A DNA stretch of 64,000 nt from Brevundimonas sp. (GCF_003248455.1 NZ_QFNM01000011.1:28929-92928), one strand, 5' to 3'; positions 1-8,593 are shown, numbered from the stretch's first letter. The notes: generated by a model not told the origin, from the sequence alone. Numbers and translations: made by a program.

Positions 1-635
1 GGCGTCCGCGACAGGGTCTCGGCCGTCGCCTCCTGCTGGGTGCGGAAGGTCGCGGCATCGGCGCCCAGGATCATGGCGGCCGCTTGGTCCGCGAACGGCC
101 GCGCGCTTTCCGCCGTCGCGGTCGGGCCGAACAGGGCGCTGTAGAAGGGCAGGCTGTCCACCGTCATCAGCCGCCCGACCAGGTCCGGCCGCTGCTGGGC
201 CAGCAGCAGGCCGCTCAAACCGCCCATCGAATGGCCGATCACCGCCGGGCGGTCCAGCCCGGCCTGGCGGATATAGCGCGCTAGTTCCTGAACCTCGGGC
301 TGGACGAAGGCCCCGTCGCCCTGCGCCCACGGCTCGCCCGCGAACCCGGCCAATTGCACCAGATGCACCCGGTGCGTCGCCTTCAGCCGATCCGCCGTCG
401 CCCGCCACACCTCGCGCGAGGAGGCCAGGCCGGGGACCAGGATCACGTCCGGCCCCTGGCCCACGACCTCGACCGACAACCGGTCCGAGACGAAGGGCGC
501 GGCGGCGACCGCTGGCGTTCGGGATTGGGCGCGCGCCGGTTCGTTGGCGACGCAGCAAGCGATCACGACGCCGATCAAAACGGCGAGGCGCGCAGGCGGG
601 CGCACGCCCCTGCAAGCGTGAGGGAGCTTCGACAT
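1..635 (-). CDS. alpha/beta hydrolase, 3' end outside window
   Basis: Probable secreted or lipid-anchored alpha/beta-fold hydrolase; substrate unknown. Translation from the ATG at 635 gives a hydrophobic N-terminal signal segment (about residues 12-36, with a Cys-Cys pair that could mark a lipobox-like site), then a serine-hydrolase core: an oxyanion region around VPGLASS (residues 67-73) and the nucleophile elbow GHSMGG with Ser136. The frame stays open to base 1, so the acid and histidine of the triad are not visible. It is convergent with nothing and lies just beyond the end of the HTH gene. The fold is confident, the function is not. Confidence 0.85.
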   Translation of the reverse strand, partial: MSKLPHACRGVRPPARLAVLIGVVIACCVANEPARAQSRTPAVAAAPFVSDRLSVEVVGQGPDVILVPGLASSREVWRATADRLKATHRVHLVQLAGFAGEPWAQGDGAFVQPEVQELARYIRQAGLDRPAVIGHSMGGLSGLLLAQQRPDLVGRLMTVDSLPFYSALFGPTATAESARPFADQAAAMILGADAATFRTQQEATAETLSRT

Positions 636-672
636 GGCAGTCTCCAATTGTAAGGTTATTCTGACTTTTCGC

Positions 673-873
673 TCAGCCCGCGTGCGGGTTCTCGAAGATG
701 TCCTCGACCGGCCGTCCGAAGGTGGCGGCGATGCGGTAGGCCAGGTCCAGCGACGGGTCGTGCCGTTCGGTCTCCAGGGCGATCACCGCCTGGCGCGACA
801 CCCCCAGCGCCTGGCCCAGCTGCTCCTGGGTCCAGCCGCGCTCGACGCGCAGCAGCTTCAGCCGGTTCTTCAT
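673..873 (-). CDS. Small Cro/CI-type HTH transcriptional regulator
   Basis: A 66-residue stand-alone helix-turn-helix protein of the Xre/YozG type. The motif RGWTQEQLGQALGVSRQAV (residues 12-30) is a textbook HTH, followed by the typical tail ending PVEDIFEN. It is almost certainly a DNA-binding repressor. Its ATG at 873 overlaps the stop codon of the upstream membrane-protein gene (ATGA), so the two are translationally coupled. In this family the HTH protein is commonly paired with a small integral membrane protein and controls its own operon; that regulation is inferred here from the repeats upstream of 1277. Confidence 0.9.
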   Translation of the reverse strand: MKNRLKLLRVERGWTQEQLGQALGVSRQAVIALETERHDPSLDLAYRIAATFGRPVEDIFENPHAG

Positions 874-1277
874 CGACTGCTCCGAATGAAGGGCGAGACG
901 ACGCCGTACATGGCCCAGAACACCGGCACGATCAGCCAGGTCTGCATGTGCGGCGCGCCCGCGAAACTCTCGCCGAAGCCCCAGAAGGTCGCCACCGCCA
1001 GGGCCAGGCCCGCCGCCACGATGAACTGTTTGGCGGTCACGCCGCGCACGAACTCGTCGCTCTCGCGCATCAGGGCCAGGGTCGCCCAGATATGGCCAAT
1101 CACCGGCGCGGACACCGCCGCCGCCAACAGCCACGCGGCCGGCTTGCCCATCAGGTCGTCGAAGGCGTCCGTGGTCATCATGGCCACGCAGATCGCCACA
1201 TAGGGCGTCGTGAACGCCATCGTCCTCATGAGATAGCGCCGATAAGCCGGCGTTCCGTTCTTCCAGGCCGCAAACAT
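870..1277 (-). CDS. Small four-helix membrane protein paired with HTH regulator
   Basis: A 135-residue integral membrane protein with about four hydrophobic segments (near residues 23-40, 46-68, 83-103 and 111-130). No catalytic motif is visible and I do not recognise a named family. It is the first gene of a two-gene operon with the HTH regulator and overlaps it by four bases. Start at 1277 is chosen because a purine-rich GGAG-like stretch precedes it by a normal distance. Such HTH-plus-membrane-protein pairs are common in alphaproteobacteria and are usually annotated only as hypothetical. Confidence 0.8.
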   Translation of the reverse strand: MFAAWKNGTPAYRRYLMRTMAFTTPYVAICVAMMTTDAFDDLMGKPAAWLLAAAVSAPVIGHIWATLALMRESDEFVRGVTAKQFIVAAGLALAVATFWGFGESFAGAPHMQTWLIVPVFWAMYGVVSPFIRSSR

Positions 1278-1301
1278 CTCTGGCTCTCCTCGTGTAAGGA
1301 G

Positions 1302-1347
1302 AACCTGACACCACTCGAATGTCATGTCAACCTGACTTTTTGTCAGG
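1302..1347 (-). promoter_or_regulatory. Putative operator/promoter of the HTH operon
   Basis: Upstream of the membrane-protein/HTH operon there are two direct copies of AACCTGAC (plus-strand 1302-1309 and 1329-1336). The second forms the left arm of a perfect 6-bp inverted repeat, CCTGAC-TTTTT-GTCAGG, at 1331-1347. On the minus strand a TTGACA at 1330-1325 could be the -35 box. A related CTGACTTTT recurs at about 661 beyond the operon end. This is consistent with autoregulation, but it is inferred from repeats alone. Confidence 0.4.
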
Positions 1348-1404
1348 CCTGCCTCACAGTTATCCGTTGCTTTTCCGAACGCGCCGACCGCGGTAGACTG
1401 CGCC

Positions 1405-2352
1405 ATGCCCGCCGCCCCGCGCATCGCTCCGTCGCTCCTGTTCACGCCCCAGGAATGGGCGCCGTTCCAGACGCGCTCGGCCTGGGCAGGGCCGTTGCTG
1501 GTCGCGCATTGCTGGGCGGTGATCGCCTTGGCCGTGGTCGCGGGGGTTCTGGTCCCCTGGCTGATCCCGCTGTGCGTCATGATCGTCGGCACGCGCCAGC
1601 TGGGCCTGGCCATATTGATGCACGAGGCGGCGCACGGGGGGCTGTCGAAATCGCCGCGCCTGAACGACTTTCTCGGCCATTGGCTGTGCGCCACGCCCAT
1701 CGGCGCATCGTTGGTGGCCTATCGCCCCTATCATCTGACGCATCATCGTTTCGCCCAGCAGGCCGAGGACCCCGACCTGATGCTGTCGGCCCCCTTCCCC
1801 GTCAGCCCCGCCTCCCTGCGGCGCAAGCTGATCCGCGACCTGACCGGCCAGACCTTCTTCAAACAGCGCATCCTCTTGCCGCTGGCCCGGCGACGCCAGG
1901 TCGAACCGAAGGCCGGCGCGACCCACGATTACGAGGCGGTGGTGACGGGCCGATCCGTCCTGCCCTTCCTGGTCTTCAACGCCGTCCTGCTGGCCGGCTT
2001 CGTCGCCGCCGGCGTCGCGTGGGCCTTCTTCGTCCTGTGGCTGCTGCCGATGGCCACCTGGTTCCCGATGGTGACGCGGCTCAGGAACATAGCAGAACAC
2101 GCCTGCGTCGAAGGATCGGCCGCCGATCCCTTCCGCGCCGCCCGCACCACCCGCGCCGCCTGGTGGGAGCGCGCCTTCATCGCCCCCTACTGGGTCAACT
2201 TCCATGCCGAACATCATCTGTTCATGCATGTGCCGTGCTGGAAACTGCCCCGGTTGCACCGCGCCCTCCGCGACCGCCCCCAGGCCCAGGGCATGGAGGT
2301 GTCGCCCGGCTATCTGGACGTGATTCGAACGGCGACCCGCCGCCCGGCATGA
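1405..2352 (+). CDS. Fatty acid desaturase family protein
   Basis: Membrane-bound di-iron desaturase or hydroxylase, 315 residues. Three histidine boxes are visible: HEAAH (73-77), HLTHH (110-114) and HAEHH (267-271), interleaved with hydrophobic segments around residues 29-72 and 180-210. These boxes bind the di-iron centre in the FA_desaturase family. The substrate (acyl chain, carotenoid or other lipid) cannot be told from the sequence. The stop overlaps the start of the following methyltransferase (ATGA), so the two probably form one operon. Start at 1405 follows a gap that contains the divergent HTH operon promoter. Confidence 0.92.
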   Translation: MPAAPRIAPSLLFTPQEWAPFQTRSAWAGPLLVAHCWAVIALAVVAGVLVPWLIPLCVMIVGTRQLGLAILMHEAAHGGLSKSPRLNDFLGHWLCATPIGASLVAYRPYHLTHHRFAQQAEDPDLMLSAPFPVSPASLRRKLIRDLTGQTFFKQRILLPLARRRQVEPKAGATHDYEAVVTGRSVLPFLVFNAVLLAGFVAAGVAWAFFVLWLLPMATWFPMVTRLRNIAEHACVEGSAADPFRAARTTRAAWWERAFIAPYWVNFHAEHHLFMHVPCWKLPRLHRALRDRPQAQGMEVSPGYLDVIRTATRRPA

Positions 2353-2999
2353 GGATCGCCGACCCCGCCGCCTTCATCCGCGAAAACACGCGGCTGCAGA
2401 CCGTGCCCCATGCGCCCGAGATCGCGCTGTGGCTGGCCGACGAGATCACGCCGATCTGGCGCCTGACCGAGGAGGAACTGGGCCAGATGGGCCTGCCGCC
2501 GCCGTTCTGGGCCTTCGCCTGGGCGGGCGGCCAGGCCCTGGCGCGCTATGTGCTGGATCATCCGCACGAGGCGGCGGGCAGGCGGGTGCTGGATTTCGCC
2601 GCCGGTTCCGGCCTGGTCGGGATCGCGGCGATGAAGGCCGGGGCGGCCCGGGTCCTGTGCGCCGACATCGACCCCTTCTGCCAGGCCGCCGTCGCCGCCA
2701 ATGCGCTCGCCAACGGCGTGACGCTGGACTTCACCGCCGCCGATCTGCTCCAGGCCGCGCCGCCGGACGTCGATATCATCTGCGCCGGGGACATCTGCTA
2801 CGAAAGGCCGATGACCGAGGCGGTGCTGGCCTGGCTGGCCAGGGCGCGGGCGAACGGGACGCGGGTGCTGATCGGCGATCCGGGGCGCACCTATTTCCCG
2901 CGTTCCGGCCTGGACTTCCTGGCCGAATACCGCGTCCCGACCACGCGCGAGCTGGAGGACCAGGAGATCAAGCGATCCTCGGTCTGGGCCATGCCCTAG
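2349..2999 (+). CDS. Class I SAM-dependent methyltransferase, ETF-beta lysine methyltransferase-like
   Basis: A 216-residue class I methyltransferase. Motif I is VLDFAAGSGLV (80-90), followed by the acidic end of beta-2 (ADID near 100) and GDICYE near 140. The segment PPFWAFAWAGGQALARYVLD (51-70) closely resembles the PFWA-W-GGQ-L-RY signature of METTL20/ETFBKMT proteins. Those methylate lysines of electron-transfer flavoprotein beta in mitochondria and have alphaproteobacterial homologues. The ATG overlaps the desaturase stop. The link between a desaturase and an ETF methyltransferase is by position only. Confidence 0.85.
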   Translation: MRIADPAAFIRENTRLQTVPHAPEIALWLADEITPIWRLTEEELGQMGLPPPFWAFAWAGGQALARYVLDHPHEAAGRRVLDFAAGSGLVGIAAMKAGAARVLCADIDPFCQAAVAANALANGVTLDFTAADLLQAAPPDVDIICAGDICYERPMTEAVLAWLARARANGTRVLIGDPGRTYFPRSGLDFLAEYRVPTTRELEDQEIKRSSVWAMP

Positions 3000-3030
3000 T
3001 CCAGGCCCAATCCGGCTCCAGGCCGCCCTC

Positions 3031-3594
3031 TCAGACAGACTGGCCGTCGTGCCGCCCTTCGGCGAATTCCTCGATCATTTTGGCGTTGAAGGCGGGGATG
3101 TCGTCCGGGCGGCGGCTGGTGACAAGCCCCTGGTCGACCACGACTTCCTCGTCGACCACATTGGCCCCGGCGTTCTTCAGGTCGGTGCGGATGCTTTCGA
3201 AGGCCGTCAGGGTGCGTCCCTCGACCACCCCCGCCTCGATCAGCAGCCATGGGGCGTGACAGATGGCGGCCACCGGCTTGCCCGCGTCGAAAAAGGCCCG
3301 CACGAAGGCCACCGCGTCCGCATCGGCGCGCAACTGGTCCGGGTTGGCCACCCCGCCCGGCAGCAGCAGGGCCGAATAGGATGCGGCGTCCACCGCCGCC
3401 ACCGCCTTGTCCGCCGTGACCTTGTCGCCCGGCGTCAGATGGTCGAAGCCTTGGAACTCGCCGGCCTTCAGCGACACGATCTCGACCACGGCGCCCGCAT
3501 CCTTCAGCGCCTTCATCGGTTCATTCAGTTCGACCAATTCGACGCCGTCGGTCGCCAGAACGGCCACGGTCTTGCCGGAAAGGGTGTTCGCCAT
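3031..3594 (-). CDS. DJ-1/PfpI family type 1 glutamine amidotransferase-like protein
   Basis: A 187-residue DJ-1/PfpI protein. The nucleophile elbow ICHAPW places Cys112 next to His113, and the upstream Glu near residue 19-22 (GVELVELNEP) fits the conserved acidic residue of the family. Members act as general stress proteins, glyoxalase III/deglycase-like enzymes or cysteine peptidases; the exact activity cannot be assigned. Start at 3594 gives the canonical beta-strand TVAVLATDGVE close to the N-terminus. It is divergent from the small exported protein at 3702, with about 107 bases between them. Confidence 0.92.
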   Translation of the reverse strand: MANTLSGKTVAVLATDGVELVELNEPMKALKDAGAVVEIVSLKAGEFQGFDHLTPGDKVTADKAVAAVDAASYSALLLPGGVANPDQLRADADAVAFVRAFFDAGKPVAAICHAPWLLIEAGVVEGRTLTAFESIRTDLKNAGANVVDEEVVVDQGLVTSRRPDDIPAFNAKMIEEFAEGRHDGQSV

Positions 3595-3701
3595 GGGATA
3601 TGCTCCGTATTGCAAAGGGGGTTCGGGCCGATGAACCCGCGGTCGGTCAAAGGGTTGCGGCTCCGCTTGGCGCGGACGGCCGCCAGCCCCACATCTTCCC
3701 C

Positions 3702-4091
3702 ATGCGAACCATCCTGACCCTGGCCGCCCTGCTGGCGGCGACCGCGACGCCCGTTCTGGCCCAGACCGCTCCCGCGCCGGGTCGGCCTTACGGGGCCTAT
3801 CCCGGCGGCGTTCCTGCGGCCATCGCCGACCAGCACCGCTACGAGAACGACCGCCTGCGCGACCGGGCCCAGTCCAACGCCGACCAGGCCCGCCAGCAGC
3901 AGATCGAAACCCAGCTTCGCCTGCGCGCCATCGAGGCCGCGCGCGAACCGACCCTAACCCAGCCCCTGCCGCCCCGCCCGCTCTATAGCCCGGAGCAGGA
4001 GCAGGCGCTGCGTCAGTCCGCCGCCGAGCGCCGCCAGGAAACCGCCCGGGGCGTCAGCCAGATCGACGCCTGGCTCGATCGTCTAAATTGA
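3702..4091 (+). CDS. Small exported protein of unknown function
   Basis: A 129-residue protein with a clear Sec signal peptide (MRTILTLAALLAATATPVLA, residues 1-20, AxA-type site). The mature part is Gln/Arg/Ala-rich and probably helical (residues 43-75), then a proline-rich stretch (PLPPRPLY) and a C-terminal helix. I recognise no family. Start at 3702 is chosen over upstream in-frame codons because only it gives a proper signal peptide. Probably periplasmic. Confidence 0.75.
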   Translation: MRTILTLAALLAATATPVLAQTAPAPGRPYGAYPGGVPAAIADQHRYENDRLRDRAQSNADQARQQQIETQLRLRAIEAAREPTLTQPLPPRPLYSPEQEQALRQSAAERRQETARGVSQIDAWLDRLN

Positions 4092-4155
4092 CGCATCCCT
4101 TCCCTTGCACCTGCGTTCCTGCCTAGCTTAACGAGGATCGGGCGGAGGAGACGAC

Positions 4156-5025
4156 ATGCGCTGGCAGGGCGGACGGACAGGCGGCGGCGGAATCGAGGAC
4201 CGGCGCGGCATGGGCGGGGGCGCGATCGCGGGCGGCGGCATCGGCGTGGGCGTCCTGGCGCTGATCGGCTATTTCGTCTTCGGCATTGATCCCGCCACCA
4301 CGACCCAGTTGGCCAGCCAGTTCGGCGGCGTCGGCGCGGCCGAACAACAGGGACAGGTCGGCACGCCGCGCGACGAAGCCGGCAAGTTCGTCGATGTCAT
4401 CGGCGGCAACATCAACGACGTCTGGGCGCAAAAGCTTCAGGGCTATCAACCGCCCAAGGTCGTGATCTACGAACAGGGCACGCCCACGGGCTGCGGTTAC
4501 GGCCAGTCGGCCATGGGCCCCTTCTATTGCCCGACCGACAAGACCGTCTATCTGGACCTAAACTTCTGGCAGGAGATGGAGACCCAGCTCGGGGCCTCCG
4601 GCGCCGACTTCGCCCGCGCCTATGTCATCGCCCACGAGTTCGGCCACCACGTCCAGACCCTGACCGGAACCTCGGACCAGGTGCGCCGCGCCCAGCAGCG
4701 CGCCATGGCTCGCGGGGGCGGGGGCCAGGCCGAATCCAACCGCTATTCCGTCGCGCTGGAGCTTCAGGCCGACTGCTACGCCGGCGTCTGGGCCAGGAAC
4801 GCCTCGGCCGTCTCGGGCGGCCAGGTGGCGCTGGAGCCCGGCGACATCGAAGAGGGCATGAAGACCGCCCAGGCCATCGGCGACGATACGCTGCAACGGC
4901 GCAGCGGCGGTCGCGTCTCGCCCGAAAGCTTCACTCACGGCTCCTCGGCCCAGCGGGTCGAATGGCTGCAACGCGGCTATCAGTCCGGCGACCCGGCGTC
5001 CTGCGACACCTTCAGCGGGGCGTGA
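4156..5025 (+). CDS. YpfJ-type neutral zinc metallopeptidase
   Basis: A 289-residue membrane-anchored zinc peptidase of the YpfJ/COG2321 family. A Gly-rich N-terminus is followed by one transmembrane helix (about 25-44), then an extracytoplasmic domain with the zinc motif HEFGHH (His160, His164, catalytic Glu161) and the downstream ELQADCYAGVWA segment, which is typical of the third ligand in the family. Length and architecture match the family. Physiological substrates are not known. Start at 4156 is preceded by GGAGGAG. Confidence 0.94.
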   Translation: MRWQGGRTGGGGIEDRRGMGGGAIAGGGIGVGVLALIGYFVFGIDPATTTQLASQFGGVGAAEQQGQVGTPRDEAGKFVDVIGGNINDVWAQKLQGYQPPKVVIYEQGTPTGCGYGQSAMGPFYCPTDKTVYLDLNFWQEMETQLGASGADFARAYVIAHEFGHHVQTLTGTSDQVRRAQQRAMARGGGGQAESNRYSVALELQADCYAGVWARNASAVSGGQVALEPGDIEEGMKTAQAIGDDTLQRRSGGRVSPESFTHGSSAQRVEWLQRGYQSGDPASCDTFSGA

Positions 5026-5028
5026 AGC

Positions 5029-5997
5029 CTATTCCCCCACGGTGATCTGCATCGGCCGTTCGACGAACAGGCGAGGCCCGCCCAGGTCCAGCGCCAGGCG
5101 GCGATCCTCGAAGGCCGCCATGCCGACCAGGGCCTTGGGGAAGCCGGGCGCGGCGACGTCGTCATAGATGGCCACCTCCGCCTGGCGATAAAGCTCGTCG
5201 CCGATGGTCAGGGTGCGGACGATCACCGTCTCGGCCCCGACGACGCCGCCCAGGACGATGCTCTGGCCCGGCGTGCGCGCCCGCCCGTCCAGCAGCCCGG
5301 CCGCCTCCGCCGTCTCGCGCGTCACGGCCAGGACGGCCGAAGCGCCGGTGTCGATCACCGCATCGACGGTCGCCCCCTCCACCGTGATCGCCGCCTGCAA
5401 AGCCCTGCCCGCGCGCGTCACCGAGATGGGCGCCAGGGACGCCGGCGGGCTCCAGCCGTCGCGCGCGACCAGCTTCAGCCGCCGCCGGCGCGTATCCAGC
5501 TCCAGCACCAGTTCGCGCAGCACGTCCTGGCCCAGGATCAAGGGCGCGCCCAGCCCCTTTTCGCCGGCCAGCGGCCCCAGGTCCAGGATCGCGGCGCGCA
5601 GGCCCTCCAGCCGCAGCCCCTCGGGTTCGCCAATGCGCACGTCCAGCGTCGCGCCCCGCCCGACCTGCGCCTGGCCGCCGACGCCATAGGCGACCATCGG
5701 GATGTCGAAGACCTTCGTCAGCCCCAGCGTCTGGACCAGGGATCGGTCGATGACCGAATATTGCGCGCCGGAATCGATCAGGGCCCGCACCGGCCGGCCG
5801 CCGACCGAGACCTGAACCGTCGGCGTGCTGGCGCGCGGCGCGGCATAGGGCAGCCAGCCGGTCGCCCCCGACGCCGGAAACCCCACCGACGGCCCCTTCC
5901 ACAGCACATGGTCGCGCAGCCACCAGGCCCCGCCCACGCCCCCGGCGATCAGCCCAAGCCGGATCAGAAGATCGCGTCGTCTCATCCGCCATGACAT
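5029..5997 (-). CDS. Single-chain twin retropepsin-like aspartyl protease, membrane-anchored
   Basis: A 322-residue protein with a basic start and one N-terminal membrane/signal segment (RRRDLLIRLGLIAGGVGGAWW). Two retropepsin-like halves follow, each with its own catalytic loop: DSGA at 75-78 and DTGA at 216-219. Each half also has the hydrophobic-Gly flap or exit motif (ILGQDVL near 154-160). Having both aspartates in one chain suggests an intramolecular pepsin-like dimer. The arrangement recalls the periplasmic aspartyl protease PerP of Caulobacter, but I cannot show orthology. MRRRDLL at 5985 is an alternative start. Confidence 0.88.
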   Translation of the reverse strand: MSWRMRRRDLLIRLGLIAGGVGGAWWLRDHVLWKGPSVGFPASGATGWLPYAAPRASTPTVQVSVGGRPVRALIDSGAQYSVIDRSLVQTLGLTKVFDIPMVAYGVGGQAQVGRGATLDVRIGEPEGLRLEGLRAAILDLGPLAGEKGLGAPLILGQDVLRELVLELDTRRRRLKLVARDGWSPPASLAPISVTRAGRALQAAITVEGATVDAVIDTGASAVLAVTRETAEAAGLLDGRARTPGQSIVLGGVVGAETVIVRTLTIGDELYRQAEVAIYDDVAAPGFPKALVGMAAFEDRRLALDLGGPRLFVERPMQITVGE

Positions 5998-6199
5998 GGA
6001 CCGTCCCGGCCCGCGACGCCAGCGGGGGCGATGTCGCATCGCGCCCGCCGCCGAGCCTGGAGACGAGCAATGAAGTTGCGCCCTTCGCGCCCCGCACGCC
6101 CTCGCCGCGCGCCGCCGCGACCACAAGCCGCCGAAACCCGACAAGATCGTCCAGAAACCGGGTGACGCCGCATCCTCGTCTGGCTAGGACCACAAGGCC

Positions 6200-7594
6200 A
6201 TGAACACCTCGCCCGACCGCTACGTCTCCACCCGGGGCCGCTCGCCCCAGACCGACTTCGCCGGCGCCCTGCTGCGCGGCATCGCGCCGGACGGCGGCCT
6301 CTATATGCCGACCGCCTGGCCCGCCCTGTCGCCAGAGACCTGGACCGGCCCGGCCGATTACAAGGCCATCGCCCTGGCGGCCATGGGGCCCTTCGTCGGC
6401 GACGCCCTGCCCGCCGGAGCGCTGGACCGGGCGCTGGATCGGCTGATCGCCGGCTTCGACCATCCGCTGGTCACGCCCCTGGTCGAGTTGGAGCCGGGCC
6501 TGTTCGTGCTGGAGCTGTTCCACGGCCCCACCGCCGCCTTCAAGGACCTGGCCATGCAGCTGGTCGCGGCCCTGACGGACGAGGCCCTGTCGGCCTCGGG
6601 CGAGCGCCTGACCATCCTTACCGCCACCTCGGGCGACACCGGCGCGGCCGCCGTGCGCGCCTTCGCCGGCGCCCGGTCCGTCGATCTGGTCGTGCTGCAT
6701 CCGCTGGACCGCGTCTCTCCCGTTCAGCGGCGGCAGATGACCACGGTCCAGGCCGACAATGTGCTGAACCTGGCCGTGCGCGGCGATTTCGACGACTGCC
6801 AGCGTCTGGTGAAGGGCCTGCTGGCCGAGGACGCCCTGCGCGCGACCGGCCGCCTGTCCTCGGTCAATTCGATCAACTGGGCGCGGCTGGCGGGCCAGAT
6901 TCCCTACTATGTCTCCGCCACCGCCCAACTGGGCCGGGCCGCGACCTTCGTCGTGCCGACCGGCAATTTCGGCGACGCCTTCGCGGGTCTCGCGGCGACC
7001 CGGATGGGCCTGCCGTCCAACGGCTTCGTCGCGGCGGTGAACCAGAACGACGCCCTGGCCCGCGCCCTGAACGACGGCCTTTATTCGCGTCGCGCGGCGG
7101 TGGAGAGCGGCAGCGTCTCGATGGACGTCCAGGCGCCGTCCAACTTCGAACGGCTGGTGTTCGAGGCGACCGGCCGCGACGCCGACCGCACCCGCGCGGT
7201 GTTCGAAACCTTCGCCCGCGACGGCGCCGTGGCTTTCGATCCCAAGCTGCTGGCCGCCCTGCGCGCCTCGGTCTCGGCCGTCTCCATCGACGAGGACGAG
7301 ACCCGCGCCGAGATCGCCCACGCGCACGAAGCCTGGGGCCGCGTCGTCTGTCCGCACACGGCCGTCGCCCTGGCCGCCGCGCGTCGTCAGGATCGGTCCG
7401 GGGGGCCGGTCGTGGCCCTGTCCACCGCCCATCCGTCCAAGTTCGGGGCCTTCGTCTCCGAGGTGCTGGGCTTCGCGCCCGAGCCCGCAAACGTCATCGC
7501 CGCCCTGGGCGATCGGCCCGAGCGGTTGAGGGTGGTCGATGGGACGACGGAGGCGGCGCTGGAAGCCGTGGCGGCCTTTTCAGGCCGCCACTGA
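6200..7594 (+). CDS. thrC: Threonine synthase
   Basis: PLP enzyme converting O-phospho-L-homoserine to threonine, 464 residues, the length of the long bacterial ThrC class. The signature HGPTAAFKDLAMQ gives the Schiff-base Lys115. The phosphate-binding and nucleotide-like loops TATSGDTGAAA (about 145) and VPTGNFGDAFAG (about 252) are intact. It lies on the strand opposite to thrB and the thrA fusion, 1.4 kb away, and so completes the threonine branch within this locus. No leader or riboswitch is evident in front of it. Confidence 0.97.
   Translation: MNTSPDRYVSTRGRSPQTDFAGALLRGIAPDGGLYMPTAWPALSPETWTGPADYKAIALAAMGPFVGDALPAGALDRALDRLIAGFDHPLVTPLVELEPGLFVLELFHGPTAAFKDLAMQLVAALTDEALSASGERLTILTATSGDTGAAAVRAFAGARSVDLVVLHPLDRVSPVQRRQMTTVQADNVLNLAVRGDFDDCQRLVKGLLAEDALRATGRLSSVNSINWARLAGQIPYYVSATAQLGRAATFVVPTGNFGDAFAGLAATRMGLPSNGFVAAVNQNDALARALNDGLYSRRAAVESGSVSMDVQAPSNFERLVFEATGRDADRTRAVFETFARDGAVAFDPKLLAALRASVSAVSIDEDETRAEIAHAHEAWGRVVCPHTAVALAAARRQDRSGGPVVALSTAHPSKFGAFVSEVLGFAPEPANVIAALGDRPERLRVVDGTTEAALEAVAAFSGRH
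7568..7591. terminator. Hairpin at the thrC 3' end
   Basis: A perfect 10-bp inverted repeat (GTGGCGGCCT / AGGCCGCCAC) with a 4-base loop spans the last codons and stop of thrC, between two convergent genes. No U-tract follows on either strand, so an intrinsic terminator is possible but not certain. Confidence 0.5.
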
Positions 7595-7602
7595 ACCGAA
7601 CC

Positions 7603-7917
7603 TCAGCGGCGCTTGCCGCCGGTCAGCACCTTGAGCAGAAACAGGCCCGCGCCCGCGACCGACAGGGTCGTGACCAGCGGACGCTTGCGCGCCTCGGCGG
7701 CCACCGTGCGGGCCTTGTCGCGGTAATCGGCCGGGGCCTTTTCGACCAGGCGATCCACGGCGTCCATGGCCTTGCCGAAGGTTTCCAGCGACTTGCCCTT
7801 GGCGTCGTTATAGGCCCCTTCGACCTGCAGCTTCTGGTCGCCGACCAGCTTGCCCAGGCCCTTTTGCGTCTTGCCCTGCACCTGCGAAGCGGCGCCGTTG
7901 ATCTGTTCGTCGGTCAT
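7603..7917 (-). CDS. CsbD-like stress protein with C-terminal membrane helix
   Basis: A 104-residue protein. Residues 1-45 match the CsbD pattern (INGAASQVQGKTQKGLGKLVGD, a general stress-response fold). A basic/alanine linker follows, and a C-terminal hydrophobic helix (TTLSVAGAGLFLLKVL) ends in GGKRR. CsbD plus a DUF883-like tail is common in alphaproteobacteria and is often under general-stress sigma control. No such promoter was identified here. Start at 7917 gives the conventional MTDEQ N-terminus. Confidence 0.85.
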   Translation of the reverse strand: MTDEQINGAASQVQGKTQKGLGKLVGDQKLQVEGAYNDAKGKSLETFGKAMDAVDRLVEKAPADYRDKARTVAAEARKRPLVTTLSVAGAGLFLLKVLTGGKRR

Positions 7918-8128
7918 GATTGAAATCTCGTTCTCGGGGAGCGCGGCTGTAACCGCATGAACCATCAAACCCCGGACCGCCGTTCAGTTCCAGCGGCAAG
8001 ACAGCGCGGGGTGGCGGCCTCTGACATGACGACGAGCCGCATTGTCGCAAACCGACCCGTAGCGGACGTTTATCGCCCCTTAGTGGGTTGCGGCCATTGC
8101 TGCGACCCTGCGCTCGCGGAGAATGGAA

Positions 8129-8593
8129 ATGCTAGCAGTTTTGGTGACGATTGCGGCGATGCAACTCGGCGACCATGATGCGCTTTCATCGGACATCGAT
8201 CGTTTCGGTCGAATTTTCATTGTGTCCAGCGGATGCGCCCGAATGGGCTATGAGGTTGACTTCGACCCCTTGCACGACATGCAGAGGCAGATCGAAAGCC
8301 GAGCGTCCGAGGCCGGTATGCCCGAGGCTGAAATAAGCCGGCGCATAAACGACAGCATAGTGCGACACGAGACCGACCTTCCGCCTCGCAATCTGCCTGA
8401 AGATGCGTCTCCCTCACAGATCATGCAACATCTTCGTGATGTGAAGGAGGTCTATCCACTTCGTTGTGGTCAACTGGCTTGGGAAGCGCCTGAAGCGCTG
8501 ACATCCGAAGGTTTGAAATCAGGGGACGCCCAGCTGATCGAGCGGATGAGTTTTTTCGAAACCCTTTATGCGCGAGCGCCCGAGAGCAAATAG
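8129..8593 (+). CDS. Hypothetical protein of lower GC content
   Basis: A 154-residue protein with no recognised family. It starts with a short hydrophobic segment (MLAVLVTIAAM) that may be a weak signal peptide. Two cysteines (in SSGCARMG and LRCGQ) could form a disulfide if it is exported. Start at 8129 is preferred because GGAG lies 7 bases upstream; the ATG at 8123 is too close. GC is visibly lower (roughly 55%) than in the neighbouring genes, suggesting acquisition or weak constraint. Expression is unproven. Confidence 0.6.
   Translation: MLAVLVTIAAMQLGDHDALSSDIDRFGRIFIVSSGCARMGYEVDFDPLHDMQRQIESRASEAGMPEAEISRRINDSIVRHETDLPPRNLPEDASPSQIMQHLRDVKEVYPLRCGQLAWEAPEALTSEGLKSGDAQLIERMSFFETLYARAPESK

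Noticed and set aside
5162..7432. A 756-codon open frame on the minus strand across thrC and the aspartyl protease
   Set aside because: Gly/Arg/Gln-rich translation without any domain, antisense to two well-supported genes; an artefact of high GC at third codon positions.
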